Shown in pieces: positions 24,359 to 32,647 of a stretch of 64,000 nucleotides of DNA (position 1 is the first letter of the stretch; the number at the start of each line of letters is the position of its first letter). Origin of the DNA: Nitrospira sp. UBA2082 (GTDB lineage: Bacteria; Nitrospirota; Nitrospiria; Nitrospirales; Nitrospiraceae). The notes under the pieces were generated by a model that was not told the DNA's origin, did no database searches, and saw only the letters and a list, made by a program, of their open reading frames with translations. The stretch covers positions 1 through 64,000 of the forward strand of contig DCZO01000015.1 in assembly GCA_002331335.1 (NCBI GenBank), written 5' to 3'. The position numbers were made by a program, and so were the translations under genes.

Positions 24359-25555
24359 CTACGGAGTCTTCGCACACCGGAACCCACTATTGAAGTTCCG
24401 ATACGCCGGCGAGTCGTAGTCTGTGGTCGACGATATGTTAAAGTCTCGACGCGCAGATCGAAGCTGCTCTGGGGCGAGGTCCCACGAGCCGCCCCGCATC
24501 ACCTTGTATTTGCCGCTTTTCGGTCCTAAAGGGTTTCGCGATGGGCTGGTCGCATAATAGTCTGGGTCATACCAGTCGTTCACCCATTCCCAGACATTCC
24601 CCGCCAGATCATAGATCCCATAGGGGCTCTTGCCGTCTTTCAATTGCCCTACCGGCACCAGCGCATCATGGTTGTTCCACTTCTCCTTCCCATAATTAGC
24701 GCGGAGCGGATCGGGTGGATCGTTACCCCAGGGATAGATGCGCCCATCCGTTCCCCGTGCCGCCTTCTCCCATTCGGCTTCGGTCGGCAGCCGCTTGCCG
24801 GCCCACTTGCAATAGTTGTTCGCATCCGCCCAATCGACATTGACAACCGGGCGCTTCTGATGTGGCGGCTCGTTCATCGTCGTCCACTTCGGCGGTGGGA
24901 ATATACTGCTAGCGTCCAGAAACTTCGCATATTGCCCGACCGTTACTTCATAGACATCCATATAATATGCATTGAGAAAGACCTTGTGTTCGGGCTTTTC
25001 ATGGTCACTACCTTCGTTGCTCCCCATGGTAAATTCCCCGGCGGGCACGAGGACCATCGGCGCCACATTCTTGGGGGCGATCTTCTCCGGTCGCTTGTAC
25101 CCCGTATAATCTTTGTGGTCGACAGGTTTCCCTCCGTGCGAGAAGGTATGCATGAATGCCACAACTTGCCAGATCTGGTCTTCTGAGAGGAGCGATTTCC
25201 ATGGCATCATTGGCGTCTTTGGAATCCCTTCCGCCACCCGCCAGAACCAATAGCTGTCTGAGAAGCGTTTAGTATTTTTCAGGCTACGAACCCCCTCCCC
25301 ACTTCTTACCGGTTCACCGTCTTCGCCATGGCAACCAGTACAGGAGACAAGCGGGTCGGCTTCACCGACATAAATCTTTTTTCCCTCCTCAATGACCTTT
25401 GGATCCGTCCACCAACCGGCGGGCATGTGTTTGTCTGCATAGGGGGCCGGAACTGGATCCAACGGCATGAGTTCTGCCGAGGCGGCGATCCCTCCTGAGA
25501 GAGTCAGGCCCGATACCAACACCGTGATACATTGCGCGATCATCCTGCCACTCAT
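24359..25555 (-). CDS. Cytochrome c-FGE-fold fusion protein, exported
   Basis: 398 residues with a signal peptide (about 1-27). Residues 50-140 are a class I c-type cytochrome: heme site C72-TG-C75-H76 and a later Met-rich loop (GIPKTPMMPWKSLLSEDQIW). Residues 165-398 are an FGE-fold domain (PMVLVPAGEFTMGSNEGSDH, VDWADANNYCKWAGKRLPTE, YPWGNDPPDPLRANYG, LAGNVWEWVNDWYD, RGGSWDLAPEQ, SGFRCAKT) without catalytic cysteines. The protein is periplasmic and presumably redox-active. It lies 109 bp downstream of the tetraheme cytochrome gene, so both probably share its promoter and take part in one electron-transfer step. Confidence 0.85.
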   Translation of the reverse strand: MSGRMIAQCITVLVSGLTLSGGIAASAELMPLDPVPAPYADKHMPAGWWTDPKVIEEGKKIYVGEADPLVSCTGCHGEDGEPVRSGEGVRSLKNTKRFSDSYWFWRVAEGIPKTPMMPWKSLLSEDQIWQVVAFMHTFSHGGKPVDHKDYTGYKRPEKIAPKNVAPMVLVPAGEFTMGSNEGSDHEKPEHKVFLNAYYMDVYEVTVGQYAKFLDASSIFPPPKWTTMNEPPHQKRPVVNVDWADANNYCKWAGKRLPTEAEWEKAARGTDGRIYPWGNDPPDPLRANYGKEKWNNHDALVPVGQLKDGKSPYGIYDLAGNVWEWVNDWYDPDYYATSPSRNPLGPKSGKYKVMRGGSWDLAPEQLRSARRDFNISSTTDYDSPAYRNFNSGFRCAKTP

Positions 25556-25664
25556 GCGCGACCTCCTATTGCGACCTCAACTTATTGGACATCTGGATGG
25601 TGTTTTTCTATCAATTGGACAACGTCATGTTGACTTTGGATCAGGACGGGTCACAAGGGATAGA

Positions 25665-26282
25665 CTAGTCCTTTTCATCCTCGTCTTTTGTCTCTTTTTG
25701 CACTTCTTTCAAGACCATCACACCCTGAACTCGACTCGCATTGAGATCGCTTTCCGGAACTTTCTTGTGGACGAGATTCTGATGGCAATCAATGCAGGTG
25801 GCGCCTTCGGTTTCCATCTTCTTGTGTGCGGCCTTCGCCGATGCCCCGGGTGGCTTGGTATTCTTGTGGCACTCCCGGCAAGTGACGCTGTCCCAGTTTT
25901 TCAGGGACATGCGAGCGTAGTGGGCCATAATTGGCCGGCGCTCGTTAAATTTCTCTATTGTCGAGTAGTCATATTTCATCTCCGCGAGGACTGCTCTGGT
26001 CCCATCATAGATGTGGGTCCAGAGGGCCAGATGGAAATTTCCCAAGCCTTGCGGAACATGGCAGTCCTTGCAGCCTGGATCCGCCCCTAGAGCCCCATAG
26101 TGGGACGACTTTTTTAGCTCCTCATAGGGGTAGGTTTGGGAATGGCAGCTCACGCAGAACTCAGTTCTTGAGAGGGCATGCTCCCCGCCGAAGACCACAG
26201 CGATCCCTCCAACCATGAGAAAGGCGCCAAGAAGCAGGGCGCCGCCCGACGCGCTTAAGTACTGGCGGATCTTGCCTGCCAT
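25665..26282 (-). CDS. NapC/NirT/NrfH-type tetraheme cytochrome c
   Basis: 205 residues. One N-terminal membrane anchor (16-32) precedes four CxxCH sites: C43-H47, C71-H75, C135-H139 and C163-H167. Such proteins take electrons from or give them to the quinone pool and pass them to periplasmic partners; the group includes NrfH and the ammonia oxidiser cytochrome cM552 (CycB). Which one this is cannot be decided here, since no hydroxylamine oxidoreductase gene is near. The start has GGGAG upstream, and the gene is divergent from CarH-like regulator 2 behind a four-copy operator array. Confidence 0.88.
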   Translation of the reverse strand: MAGKIRQYLSASGGALLLGAFLMVGGIAVVFGGEHALSRTEFCVSCHSQTYPYEELKKSSHYGALGADPGCKDCHVPQGLGNFHLALWTHIYDGTRAVLAEMKYDYSTIEKFNERRPIMAHYARMSLKNWDSVTCRECHKNTKPPGASAKAAHKKMETEGATCIDCHQNLVHKKVPESDLNASRVQGVMVLKEVQKETKDEDEKD

Positions 26283-26300
26283 GACGAACTCCCTTTTGTA

Positions 26301-26395
26301 TGTTCACTGTTTGTTTCTACTATGTCTAATGTATATAACATGATGTCCAATGTGTCAAGTGTGCAAATAATAATTATTTGACAAACATTAGACAT
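26301..26395. promoter_or_regulatory. Four-copy CarH-type operator array upstream of regulator 2
   Basis: Cores on the minus strand at 26301-26311 (ACAGTGAACAT), 26322-26332 (ACATTAGACAT) and 26343-26353 (ACATTGGACAT), and on the plus strand at 26385-26395 (ACATTAGACAT). Spacings are 21, 21 and 42 bp, exactly two and four turns. The order, strand and spacing copy the array at 22284-22378. Confidence 0.75.
26330..26358 (-). promoter_or_regulatory. Leftward promoter of the tetraheme cytochrome gene
   Basis: Minus-strand TTGACA (26358-26353), 17-bp spacer, TATACA (26335-26330): the same boxes and spacing as at 22314-22342. The predicted leader to ATG 26282 is about 41 nt and includes one operator core. 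Confidence 0.6.
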
Positions 26396-26406
26396 TGCAA
26401 TACAAT
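26378..26406 (+). promoter_or_regulatory. Rightward promoter of CarH-like regulator 2, near-leaderless
   Basis: TTGACA (26378-26383), 17-bp spacer, TACAAT (26401-26406). Transcription would begin about 26413, some five bases before ATG 26418, and no Shine-Dalgarno is present, so the mRNA is probably leaderless. Confidence 0.55.
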
Positions 26407-26417
26407 TCGAATTGCCG

Positions 26418-27335
26418 ATGCACAATCATAGAATTCATAGGGTTGCAAAATTGACCGGTCTGTCAAAAGCCGTGATACGGGTCTGGGAGAGGCGGTATGG
26501 ACTTGTCAAACCTTTACGGAGTGCCAATCGTTACCGGGAGTACACTGATGAGGACATCGCATTCCTCCGGTTTCTGAAGGAGGAACTGGATCGGGGCCAG
26601 ACAATCGGAGTACTTGCGCTGGAGGGGCAAAACTCCCTGCTTGAGCGCATGCGTCTCACGTCACTTCCAAAGAAGGAAGAACTCACACCGCACAAAAACC
26701 TGCTCGATGAACTGGTCTCGTGCCTTGATCCTCTCGACAAGCTCCGCTTTGAGCAAAAACTGAACGGAGCAGTCGCCGTCATTCCGTTTGATGAGGCGGT
26801 GCAGCGCATTCTCCTTCCCTTGCAACTCCGCGTCGGCGAGCTGTGGCATGAAGATCGGCTGAGCATAGCTGTTGAACATTACGTCACGAAAGTCCTCCAG
26901 CAGAAACTCTTCTCCGTGATGAATCAGCTCCCGGTGAACGAGTTTGGCCCACGCGTTCTGATTGCCTGCCCAGAAGGCGAGTTTCATGAGCTCGGCGCAC
27001 AAGCCGTGGCCTATCTTGCCGCAGCACGTGGGTGCCATATCTATTACTTGGGCTCGAATCTTCCGCTGACAGATCTGCAGACGTTCTGTGAAAGTATCAC
27101 TCCAGACCTGGTTCTTCTCTCCCTAACCGAAAATAAATCAGATGAAATGGCGCATCGGCTGTTGCGTCAGCTCCAACCAATTGCACTGCGCTGGCCTGTT
27201 GCGATGGGAGGCCAAGGAGCGGAGGCCCTTGAACATCTCTTGGAGCGCGGTAAAGTTGAAGTTCTGCGCGATCTTGCAGCACTCCACAACCGTCTCGCGA
27301 GCCTTCTTTCCATGCACCAGCGGGCATTTCACTAG
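26418..27335 (+). CDS. CarH/LitR-like MerR-family regulator with cobalamin-binding domain (copy 2)
   Basis: 305 residues from ATG 26418, aligning position for position with copy 1. MerR domain: HRVAKLTGLSKAVIRVWERR and NRYREYTDEDIAFLRFLKEE. Helical bundle: W143-x9-E153-H154. B12 domain: E188-F189-H190-E191-L192-G193, the intact ExHxxG motif with His190 as candidate lower axial ligand of cobalt. An adenosylcobalamin photoreceptor repressor is the best fit; oxygen or B12 sensing without light is also possible. The two copies probably arose by duplication together with their operators. Confidence 0.87.
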   Translation: MHNHRIHRVAKLTGLSKAVIRVWERRYGLVKPLRSANRYREYTDEDIAFLRFLKEELDRGQTIGVLALEGQNSLLERMRLTSLPKKEELTPHKNLLDELVSCLDPLDKLRFEQKLNGAVAVIPFDEAVQRILLPLQLRVGELWHEDRLSIAVEHYVTKVLQQKLFSVMNQLPVNEFGPRVLIACPEGEFHELGAQAVAYLAAARGCHIYYLGSNLPLTDLQTFCESITPDLVLLSLTENKSDEMAHRLLRQLQPIALRWPVAMGGQGAEALEHLLERGKVEVLRDLAALHNRLASLLSMHQRAFH

Positions 27336-27595
27336 CTTTTCCCCATCCTGCCTGTAGCAGATCAACGGACTGCCTGCCCCGTCCATTACCCCACGCTCCC
27401 AGCTTCTTCATTCGGTTAGCGTAGGCTCGTGTATCATGTTGACCGATCGTACAACGGCAGGTTGGTTCCAAGCCGGATAGGACCTTGGCCCTGCCCGCGT
27501 AGTCATCAGCCATCCGCAACAATCATGAGGCTGGCAAAGCTAATACTCTGCCAGACCGAGCACGTCACGGCGGATTCAGAGGTGACGGAGAGATT

Positions 27596-28501
27596 CTACG
27601 ATGATATGGACGGCAACGAGACGGTGGGATTCTCGTGCAGGGCCGGTTCTTCGTCCAACCAGGCATCGCCCTCCGGTTGGCCCGTCGTCGTTGATTCCAG
27701 GGATTTGAAATCGAACAGCCGGGTGTCCATCAACAGCGAGGGAGCGACATTGGTGAGAGCAGCAGCCGTGCTGTCCGAGCAGCCAGGCGATTCCAGCTCC
27801 CACTGACGAAGCCAGGCCTTCACCTTTTTCCGCTTCAGATCTTCCTGCGATCCGCAGAGATCACAAGGAATGATGGGAAAGGCCCGCAGCTCGGCATATC
27901 GCGCCAGATCCGCCTCTTTCACAAAGGCCAGCGGACGAATGACGAGATGCCGCCCGTCCTTCGACCGCAACTTGGGCGGGATCGCTTTGAGTTTCCCGGT
28001 ATAGAACAGGTTCAGAAAGAGCGTCTCAACGATATCGTCGCGATGATGGCCCAGGGCGATCTTGGTGGCGCCGAGTTCCGTCGCAATCCGGTAGAGATGG
28101 CCTCGCCGCAAGCGAGAGCACAACGAGCAGGTGGTCTGTCCCTCCGGAATGAGCCGCTTCACAATCGAATAGGTATCACGTGTCTCGATATGGAAGGGCA
28201 CTCCCCTGGCAGTCAGATACTCAGGCAGCACTTGAGCCGGAAAGCCCGGCTGCTTTTGATCGAGATTGACGGCCACCAGATCAAACCTCACCGGCGCGCG
28301 CCGTTGCAAAACGAGGAGGATATCCAGTAAGCCATAACTGTCTTTGCCGCCCGACAGGCATACCATCACCTTGTCGCCGTCTTCGATGAGACGGTAGTCG
28401 GCGATAGCTTGGCCTACCAGCCGGCATAGGCGTGTTTGCAGTTTTTCCGTCTCCTCGTCCAGTTTGTGCAGCGAGGCGAGTGACGTTGCGGGACCGTGCA
28501 T
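27596..28501 (-). CDS. ttcA: tRNA 2-thiocytidine biosynthesis protein TtcA
   Basis: 301 residues from ATG 28501; a GTG at 28525 would add eight. The PP-loop SGGKDSYGLLDIL activates C32 of tRNA by adenylation, and TTCSLCSRLRRG plus CDLCGSQ supply the cysteines for the Fe-S cluster of TtcA. ALGHHRDDIVETLFLNLFY is the typical central block. The C-terminal 45 residues are extra relative to the E. coli protein. The gap 27336-27595 on its left holds no recognisable gene. Confidence 0.92.
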   Translation of the reverse strand: MHGPATSLASLHKLDEETEKLQTRLCRLVGQAIADYRLIEDGDKVMVCLSGGKDSYGLLDILLVLQRRAPVRFDLVAVNLDQKQPGFPAQVLPEYLTARGVPFHIETRDTYSIVKRLIPEGQTTCSLCSRLRRGHLYRIATELGATKIALGHHRDDIVETLFLNLFYTGKLKAIPPKLRSKDGRHLVIRPLAFVKEADLARYAELRAFPIIPCDLCGSQEDLKRKKVKAWLRQWELESPGCSDSTAAALTNVAPSLLMDTRLFDFKSLESTTTGQPEGDAWLDEEPALHENPTVSLPSISS

Positions 28502-28719
28502 GGCCGGGATTGTACCCGCTTGCACGACAGCCTGTCGACGGCCGGCCTGACGGCGATTGTATTTGTACGGCCTTGGCTCTTTCGGATCAGTTACTTCCGC
28601 TTACTGAGTCTCCTTCCCCTCAATGCCGACTCCATCCAGCGACTTACGCATCGCGTGCTATATTTTCTTATGTGCAGACAACCAACAGCATATTCACCTC
28701 TTGAAGGCAGCACGAAGGG

Positions 28720-29766
28720 ATGGACATCCTCAGGACCCCCAGCACTGGACAGGGAGAACCGGCGTGGGCCTCGTGGCCCGACGACGCGCTTCTGGACCTG
28801 CCGATGTGCGATCTTCATCTTGAGATTCGTGGTGGATTTCTCGAGCAGCCGATCGCCGAACTGAACCGCGAATTAGAAGAACGAGAGCTACTCTTTCGTC
28901 CGCATTTCTGGCTCTCGAACGAGTGGTTTACTCCCGACGGGGTCCCCGGCATTGCGGTACCGTTCTACCTCGCCCATCCCCGTTTGGCGAAGCTTGAATT
29001 AGCCCAGATGTTGGAAGTGGAAGGCGGTACGACGGACTGGTGCCTGCGCATCTTGCGCCATGAAGCCGGCCACGCGATTGAAAACGCCTACAAGATCCGG
29101 CGCCGTAAAGTCCGGCAGCAGATCTTCGGCAAATCGTCTCAACGCTATCCCCTGTACTATTCCCCTCGGCCCTATAGCCGAAGCTTCGTCCACCATCTGG
29201 ATGTGTGGTATGCGCAGAGCCATCCGGACGAAGACTTCGCCGAGACATTTGCCGTCTGGCTGACGCCAAATTCAGCATGGGAGGAGCGGTACCGGGGGTG
29301 GCCCGTTCTGAAGAAACTTCTGTACGTCAATGGGCTTATGAAAGAACTCGCGGGCACGCCTCCCCCCGTGACGACCTGCGAAGAAGTCGACTCATTGCCC
29401 GGCTTGAAGAAGACGCTGCGGGAGCACTACGAGTGGAAGCGCAGGCATTATGGCGTCGAGCAACAGTCGCTGTATGACCCCGATCTCAAGCGCCTCTTTT
29501 CAGGTCCCCTGACTCATGCGGACAAACCCAAAGCCGCGGTCTTTCTCAATCGTTTCCGGAAAGAAGTGCGGCGGAAGGTGGCCGCCTGGACCGGTGAATA
29601 CCAATACACGATCGACCAGGTGCTCGAAGGCATGATCCTCCGCTGCCGCGAACTGGATCTGCGCGTCCCAGTGGCGGAAGAACAGGCAAAACTTGATTTC
29701 ACCATCCTGTTGACCGTGCACACGATGAACTTCTTGCGGAGCGGAAGGCACCGGGTGGCCGTATGA
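28720..29766 (+). CDS. Putative zinc metallopeptidase (HExxH zincin)
   Basis: 348 residues from ATG 28720 after AAGGG. The zinc motif H114-E115-AG-H118 lies in ILRHEAGHAIENAY, and HPDEDFAETFAVW (Glu171 and Glu175) probably gives the third ligand. No signal peptide, so cytoplasmic. It overlaps the following ATP-grasp gene by 4 bp (ATGA), and the pair seems to be a fixed unit. The protease may process a peptide that the ligase extends, or trim its product; this is inference. Confidence 0.7.
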   Translation: MDILRTPSTGQGEPAWASWPDDALLDLPMCDLHLEIRGGFLEQPIAELNRELEERELLFRPHFWLSNEWFTPDGVPGIAVPFYLAHPRLAKLELAQMLEVEGGTTDWCLRILRHEAGHAIENAYKIRRRKVRQQIFGKSSQRYPLYYSPRPYSRSFVHHLDVWYAQSHPDEDFAETFAVWLTPNSAWEERYRGWPVLKKLLYVNGLMKELAGTPPPVTTCEEVDSLPGLKKTLREHYEWKRRHYGVEQQSLYDPDLKRLFSGPLTHADKPKAAVFLNRFRKEVRRKVAAWTGEYQYTIDQVLEGMILRCRELDLRVPVAEEQAKLDFTILLTVHTMNFLRSGRHRVAV

Positions 29767-30785
29767 AACGCCTGCGTGTGCTCGTCCTCATGCATGAAGA
29801 TCTCGTCCCGCCTGAGCAGATCGCCGGCTGCGACCACAAAACCGCCGAATGGCGGACCGAGTATGATGTCGTCACCACGCTGAGAAAGTTAGGCCATGAC
29901 GTCAGACCGCTCGGCGTCAAGAACGATTTGGGTGTGATCCACAAGGCCATCGACGAATGGAAGCCGGATATCGCCTTCAACCTGCTGGAAGAATTCGACG
30001 GCGTAGCCGTCTACGATCAGCATGTGGTGTCGTATCTCGAGCTGCTGCGCGTGCCTTATACCGGCTGCAACCCTCGCGGACTGATGCTGGCGCGCGATAA
30101 GGCCCTCACCAAGAAAGTGCTGTCCTTCCATCGTATCCCCTATCCGGAATTCACCGAAGTGCCGCACGGCCGTGTGGTCCGGCGACCCAAGCGGCTGATC
30201 TTTCCGTTGATTGTCAAATCGGTGAGCGAAGAAGCGTCATTGGGCATCTCCCAGGCCTCCATCGTAGGCGATGACGAGAAGTTGAGCGAGCGGGTAGCCT
30301 TCATCCATCACAGCGTCGGAAGCGGGGCGCTGATCGAACGGTACATCGAAGGCCGTGAGTTCTACGTCGGCGTGATCGGAAACGGGCACCTACACGTGTT
30401 GCCGGTCTGGGAACTCATCATGGATAAGCTTCCGGACGACGCCAGGCGGATTGCGACCGAGCGGGTGAAGTGGAGCCGGAAATACCAGATGAAATACGGA
30501 ATTACCTCACGGGAAGCCAAGAGTCTCCCGCCGGGCAAAACGGGAGAGATCCAACATTTGGCCAAGCGGGTGTACCGGGCACTCGGGCTCAACGGGTATG
30601 CACGGATCGATATGCGGATGGACGCCGACGGACAACTCTACGTGCTGGAAGCCAATCCAAACCCGCAGATCGCGCACGACGAAGACTTCGCCGACTCGGC
30701 TGAAAAGGCCGGCTACCATTACCAGGACCTGCTGCAGGAAATTCTGAACGTGGGTCTCCGCTGGCGGCCTGCTAAAGCGGCGTGA
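29763..30785 (+). CDS. D-Ala-D-Ala-ligase-like ATP-grasp enzyme
   Basis: 340 residues. It shows NLLEEFDGVAVYDQHVVSYL, PYTGCNPRGLMLARDKALTK, LIVKSVSEEASLGISQ, the YIEGREFYVGVIGN segment and the Mg-binding LEANPNPQIAHDEDFADSA block of the Ddl/ATP-grasp family. The true Ddl is normally in the division cluster, so this is probably a paralogue with another carboxylate-amine ligase activity. Coupled with the zincin gene upstream. Confidence 0.82.
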   Translation: MKRLRVLVLMHEDLVPPEQIAGCDHKTAEWRTEYDVVTTLRKLGHDVRPLGVKNDLGVIHKAIDEWKPDIAFNLLEEFDGVAVYDQHVVSYLELLRVPYTGCNPRGLMLARDKALTKKVLSFHRIPYPEFTEVPHGRVVRRPKRLIFPLIVKSVSEEASLGISQASIVGDDEKLSERVAFIHHSVGSGALIERYIEGREFYVGVIGNGHLHVLPVWELIMDKLPDDARRIATERVKWSRKYQMKYGITSREAKSLPPGKTGEIQHLAKRVYRALGLNGYARIDMRMDADGQLYVLEANPNPQIAHDEDFADSAEKAGYHYQDLLQEILNVGLRWRPAKAA

Positions 30786-30788
30786 CGG

Positions 30789-31340
30789 CTAGGGTCCCCA
30801 GCGGAGGCCGAACATGAGCGCCACACTATTGTTGTCTTTTTCAGGCAGGGATGGAGAGAGGTCGATACTGTGCAGATTCACGATGACCGTCGAGGCCACG
30901 GCGACATTGTGAACGATCTGATATTCCAGTGACACACCGACCGGGATATACCAACTCGTGTCGTTCCGGTCGATCCGCGATGGCCCGGTTCCATGATCAA
31001 GATCGGCGTGAATCAGCCCGAACCCGGCAAAGGGAACGACATTGATGCCGTTGTTGAAGCGGAGATGATACTTCGCAGCCCCCGCGAAGGAAATTTGGAA
31101 CAGATCGCCCGTCGGGGTAATCTGCATCATCGGGCCGACTGAAAAATTCCGATCGAGGTAATAATCGACATTGAATCCAAGGTTGAACACCGTGTCGTGC
31201 ACAGACCCAGCAGTAAAGCCCACATCCGTACCAACTCCCCAGCGGTTCTCCTGCGCATAGGCTGGGACGAGCGCCGAGGCGAGCCACAGCCCTCCGGCCA
31301 ATGCACCGATCAGAAACACGCGACCGCGACGTCTCTGCAT
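30789..31340 (-). CDS. Outer-membrane beta-barrel protein
   Basis: 183 residues with a signal peptide (LVPAYAQE). The rest shows alternating amphipathic strands (NRWGVGTDVGFTAG, FNLGFNVDYYLDRNFSVGPM, AKYHLRFNNGINVVPFAGFG) and ends in an aromatic/basic strand (VALMFGLRWGP), matching small eight-strand OmpA/OmpW-like barrels. The function is not specified. It converges with the ATP-grasp gene at a 3-bp gap. Confidence 0.75.
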   Translation of the reverse strand: MQRRRGRVFLIGALAGGLWLASALVPAYAQENRWGVGTDVGFTAGSVHDTVFNLGFNVDYYLDRNFSVGPMMQITPTGDLFQISFAGAAKYHLRFNNGINVVPFAGFGLIHADLDHGTGPSRIDRNDTSWYIPVGVSLEYQIVHNVAVASTVIVNLHSIDLSPSLPEKDNNSVALMFGLRWGP

Positions 31341-31456
31341 GGCAACTCCTCCTGCTCAGGGGTGGATGACTCTAGCACGGCATCCACCGACGAACAAGCC
31401 GCCGCTTGAGCGGCGGGTAAACGGTGCAGTATCCTCTCCCTAATAAGATCGCACGA

Positions 31457-31951
31457 ATGGAATCCAGCATGACTCCCGCACAAGCCGCCGCCGCACTGAT
31501 CCGGACGATGCCACAGCCGATCTCGCCGCCACAGCTTGAGGAGTACGGCATCGCGGTCTCTGAATCCGACGCACAGGCGATTTCACGGGAAATCTTGTCA
31601 TTGAATCTGTATTGGATCTTGGCTGCCATCGACGCGCATATCCCGGCGAAGTATCGAGAGACCATCGGCACGACGCTGCTGGAGACGATCAAAGCAGCCT
31701 GGTGGCAACCGGGGCGGCTTGGCCCCGGCAGTTGGGAAGAGTACCGGAGCGAACTGGACACAAGGCGCGCCGAATACGGGCGGTTGGTGGATCAGGAAGG
31801 CATGAGCCATATGGCGATCAGCGCCGAAGCCGCCTCGCAGATCGAAGACCGGGGGTTCGTCCCGCCAGACGACCGGCAGAAGCTGCTGGTGCTGTTGATC
31901 GACTATGCCCCGGCCGCGGAATACGGCCGACTGCTGGAAGAAATCTGGTAA
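31457..31951 (+). CDS. Hypothetical protein
   Basis: 164 residues from ATG 31457 (an ATG at 31424 would add 11). Mostly helical, acidic, no signal or membrane segment: AQAISREILSLNLYWILAAI, KAAWWQPGRLGPGSWEEYRS, APAAEYGRLLEEIW. I do not recognise the family. It stands alone between an outer-membrane gene and gpmA, which it meets tail to tail. Confidence 0.6.
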   Translation: MESSMTPAQAAAALIRTMPQPISPPQLEEYGIAVSESDAQAISREILSLNLYWILAAIDAHIPAKYRETIGTTLLETIKAAWWQPGRLGPGSWEEYRSELDTRRAEYGRLVDQEGMSHMAISAEAASQIEDRGFVPPDDRQKLLVLLIDYAPAAEYGRLLEEIW

Positions 31952-31983
31952 TAAATCGTTGTGCGTTGTTCGTTTTTGGCCGT

Positions 31984-32589
31984 TTAGAGATACCGGTGTG
32001 ACAGCACCTTCCCATTGGCGTCGAGCTCATAGAGTAACGGCGCGCCGGTGGGGATGTTCAACTCCAGCACTTGCTCTTTCGTCAACTGTTCCAGCTGCAT
32101 CACCAGCGCCCGCAGGCTGTTGCCATGGGCGGCGATGAGAATCGTCTCGCCTTTGAACAGATACGGCTTGATCTTAGCTTCATAATAGGGCAATACCCGT
32201 TCGGCCGTGTCCTTTAAGCTCTCCCCGCCAGGCGGCCGCACATCATAGCTGCGCCGCCAGATCTTCACCTGGGCCTCACCGTATTTTTGGGCGGTTTCGG
32301 TCTTGTTCAGCCCCTGCAAATCTCCATACATCCGCTCGTTCAGCGCCTTGTCTTTTTCAATGGGAATGCCCGTTTGACCCACGGTCTCCAAGACGAGGCG
32401 CAAGGTCTCGTTGGCACGGCTCAACACAGAGGTGAACGCCCGGTCGAAGGTGAACCCTTTCAGTTTGACTCCTGCGTCCTTCGCTTCTTGAGTCCCGCGC
32501 GGGGAGAGCGGCACGTCCACCCAGCCGGTGAAGCGGTTCTCCAAATTCCATTGCGATTCGCCGTGACGAAGCAAAATCAATCGAGCCAT
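31984..32589 (-). CDS. gpmA: 2,3-bisphosphoglycerate-dependent phosphoglycerate mutase
   Basis: 201 residues from ATG 32589. RHGESQWN supplies the phosphorylated His, ERMYGDLQG and RPPGGESLKD are typical of dPGM, and AHGNSLRAL holds the second catalytic His. It interconverts 3- and 2-phosphoglycerate in glycolysis/gluconeogenesis. The protein is shorter than E. coli GpmA (250), lacking part of the C-terminal region, as in many bacterial forms. Confidence 0.93.
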   Translation of the reverse strand: MARLILLRHGESQWNLENRFTGWVDVPLSPRGTQEAKDAGVKLKGFTFDRAFTSVLSRANETLRLVLETVGQTGIPIEKDKALNERMYGDLQGLNKTETAQKYGEAQVKIWRRSYDVRPPGGESLKDTAERVLPYYEAKIKPYLFKGETILIAAHGNSLRALVMQLEQLTKEQVLELNIPTGAPLLYELDANGKVLSHRYL

Positions 32590-32647
32590 CGCTGCTCCCC
32601 TCAAGTCGAGAACGATCCGCGCGCACCAAAAAGACCGGATCGCGACA

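Noticed and set aside
16867..25555. Calling the FGE-fold proteins sulfatase-activating enzymes
   Set aside because: The Cys residues that bind copper and carry out catalysis are absent in all four, and no sulfatase gene is near.
25584..25592. ATTGGACAT upstream of the cytochrome-FGE gene, similar to the operator core
   Set aside because: Only nine bases match, there is a single copy in the wrong orientation with no TTGACA seven bases before it. The gene is more simply read through from the tetraheme cytochrome promoter.
25665..26282. Naming the tetraheme cytochrome CycB (cM552) of the hydroxylamine oxidation cluster
   Set aside because: The domain fits, but NrfH and other NapC-type proteins fit as well, and haoA/haoB/cycA are not in the window.
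27336..27595. Possible gene or RNA between regulator 2 and ttcA
   Set aside because: No frame with coding features, no tRNA cloverleaf and no clear hairpin-plus-T terminator was found.
28720..30785. Treating the ATP-grasp gene as the cell-wall ddl
   Set aside because: It is not near murein genes, is coupled to a zincin, and its N-terminal part differs from Ddl; only family level is safe.
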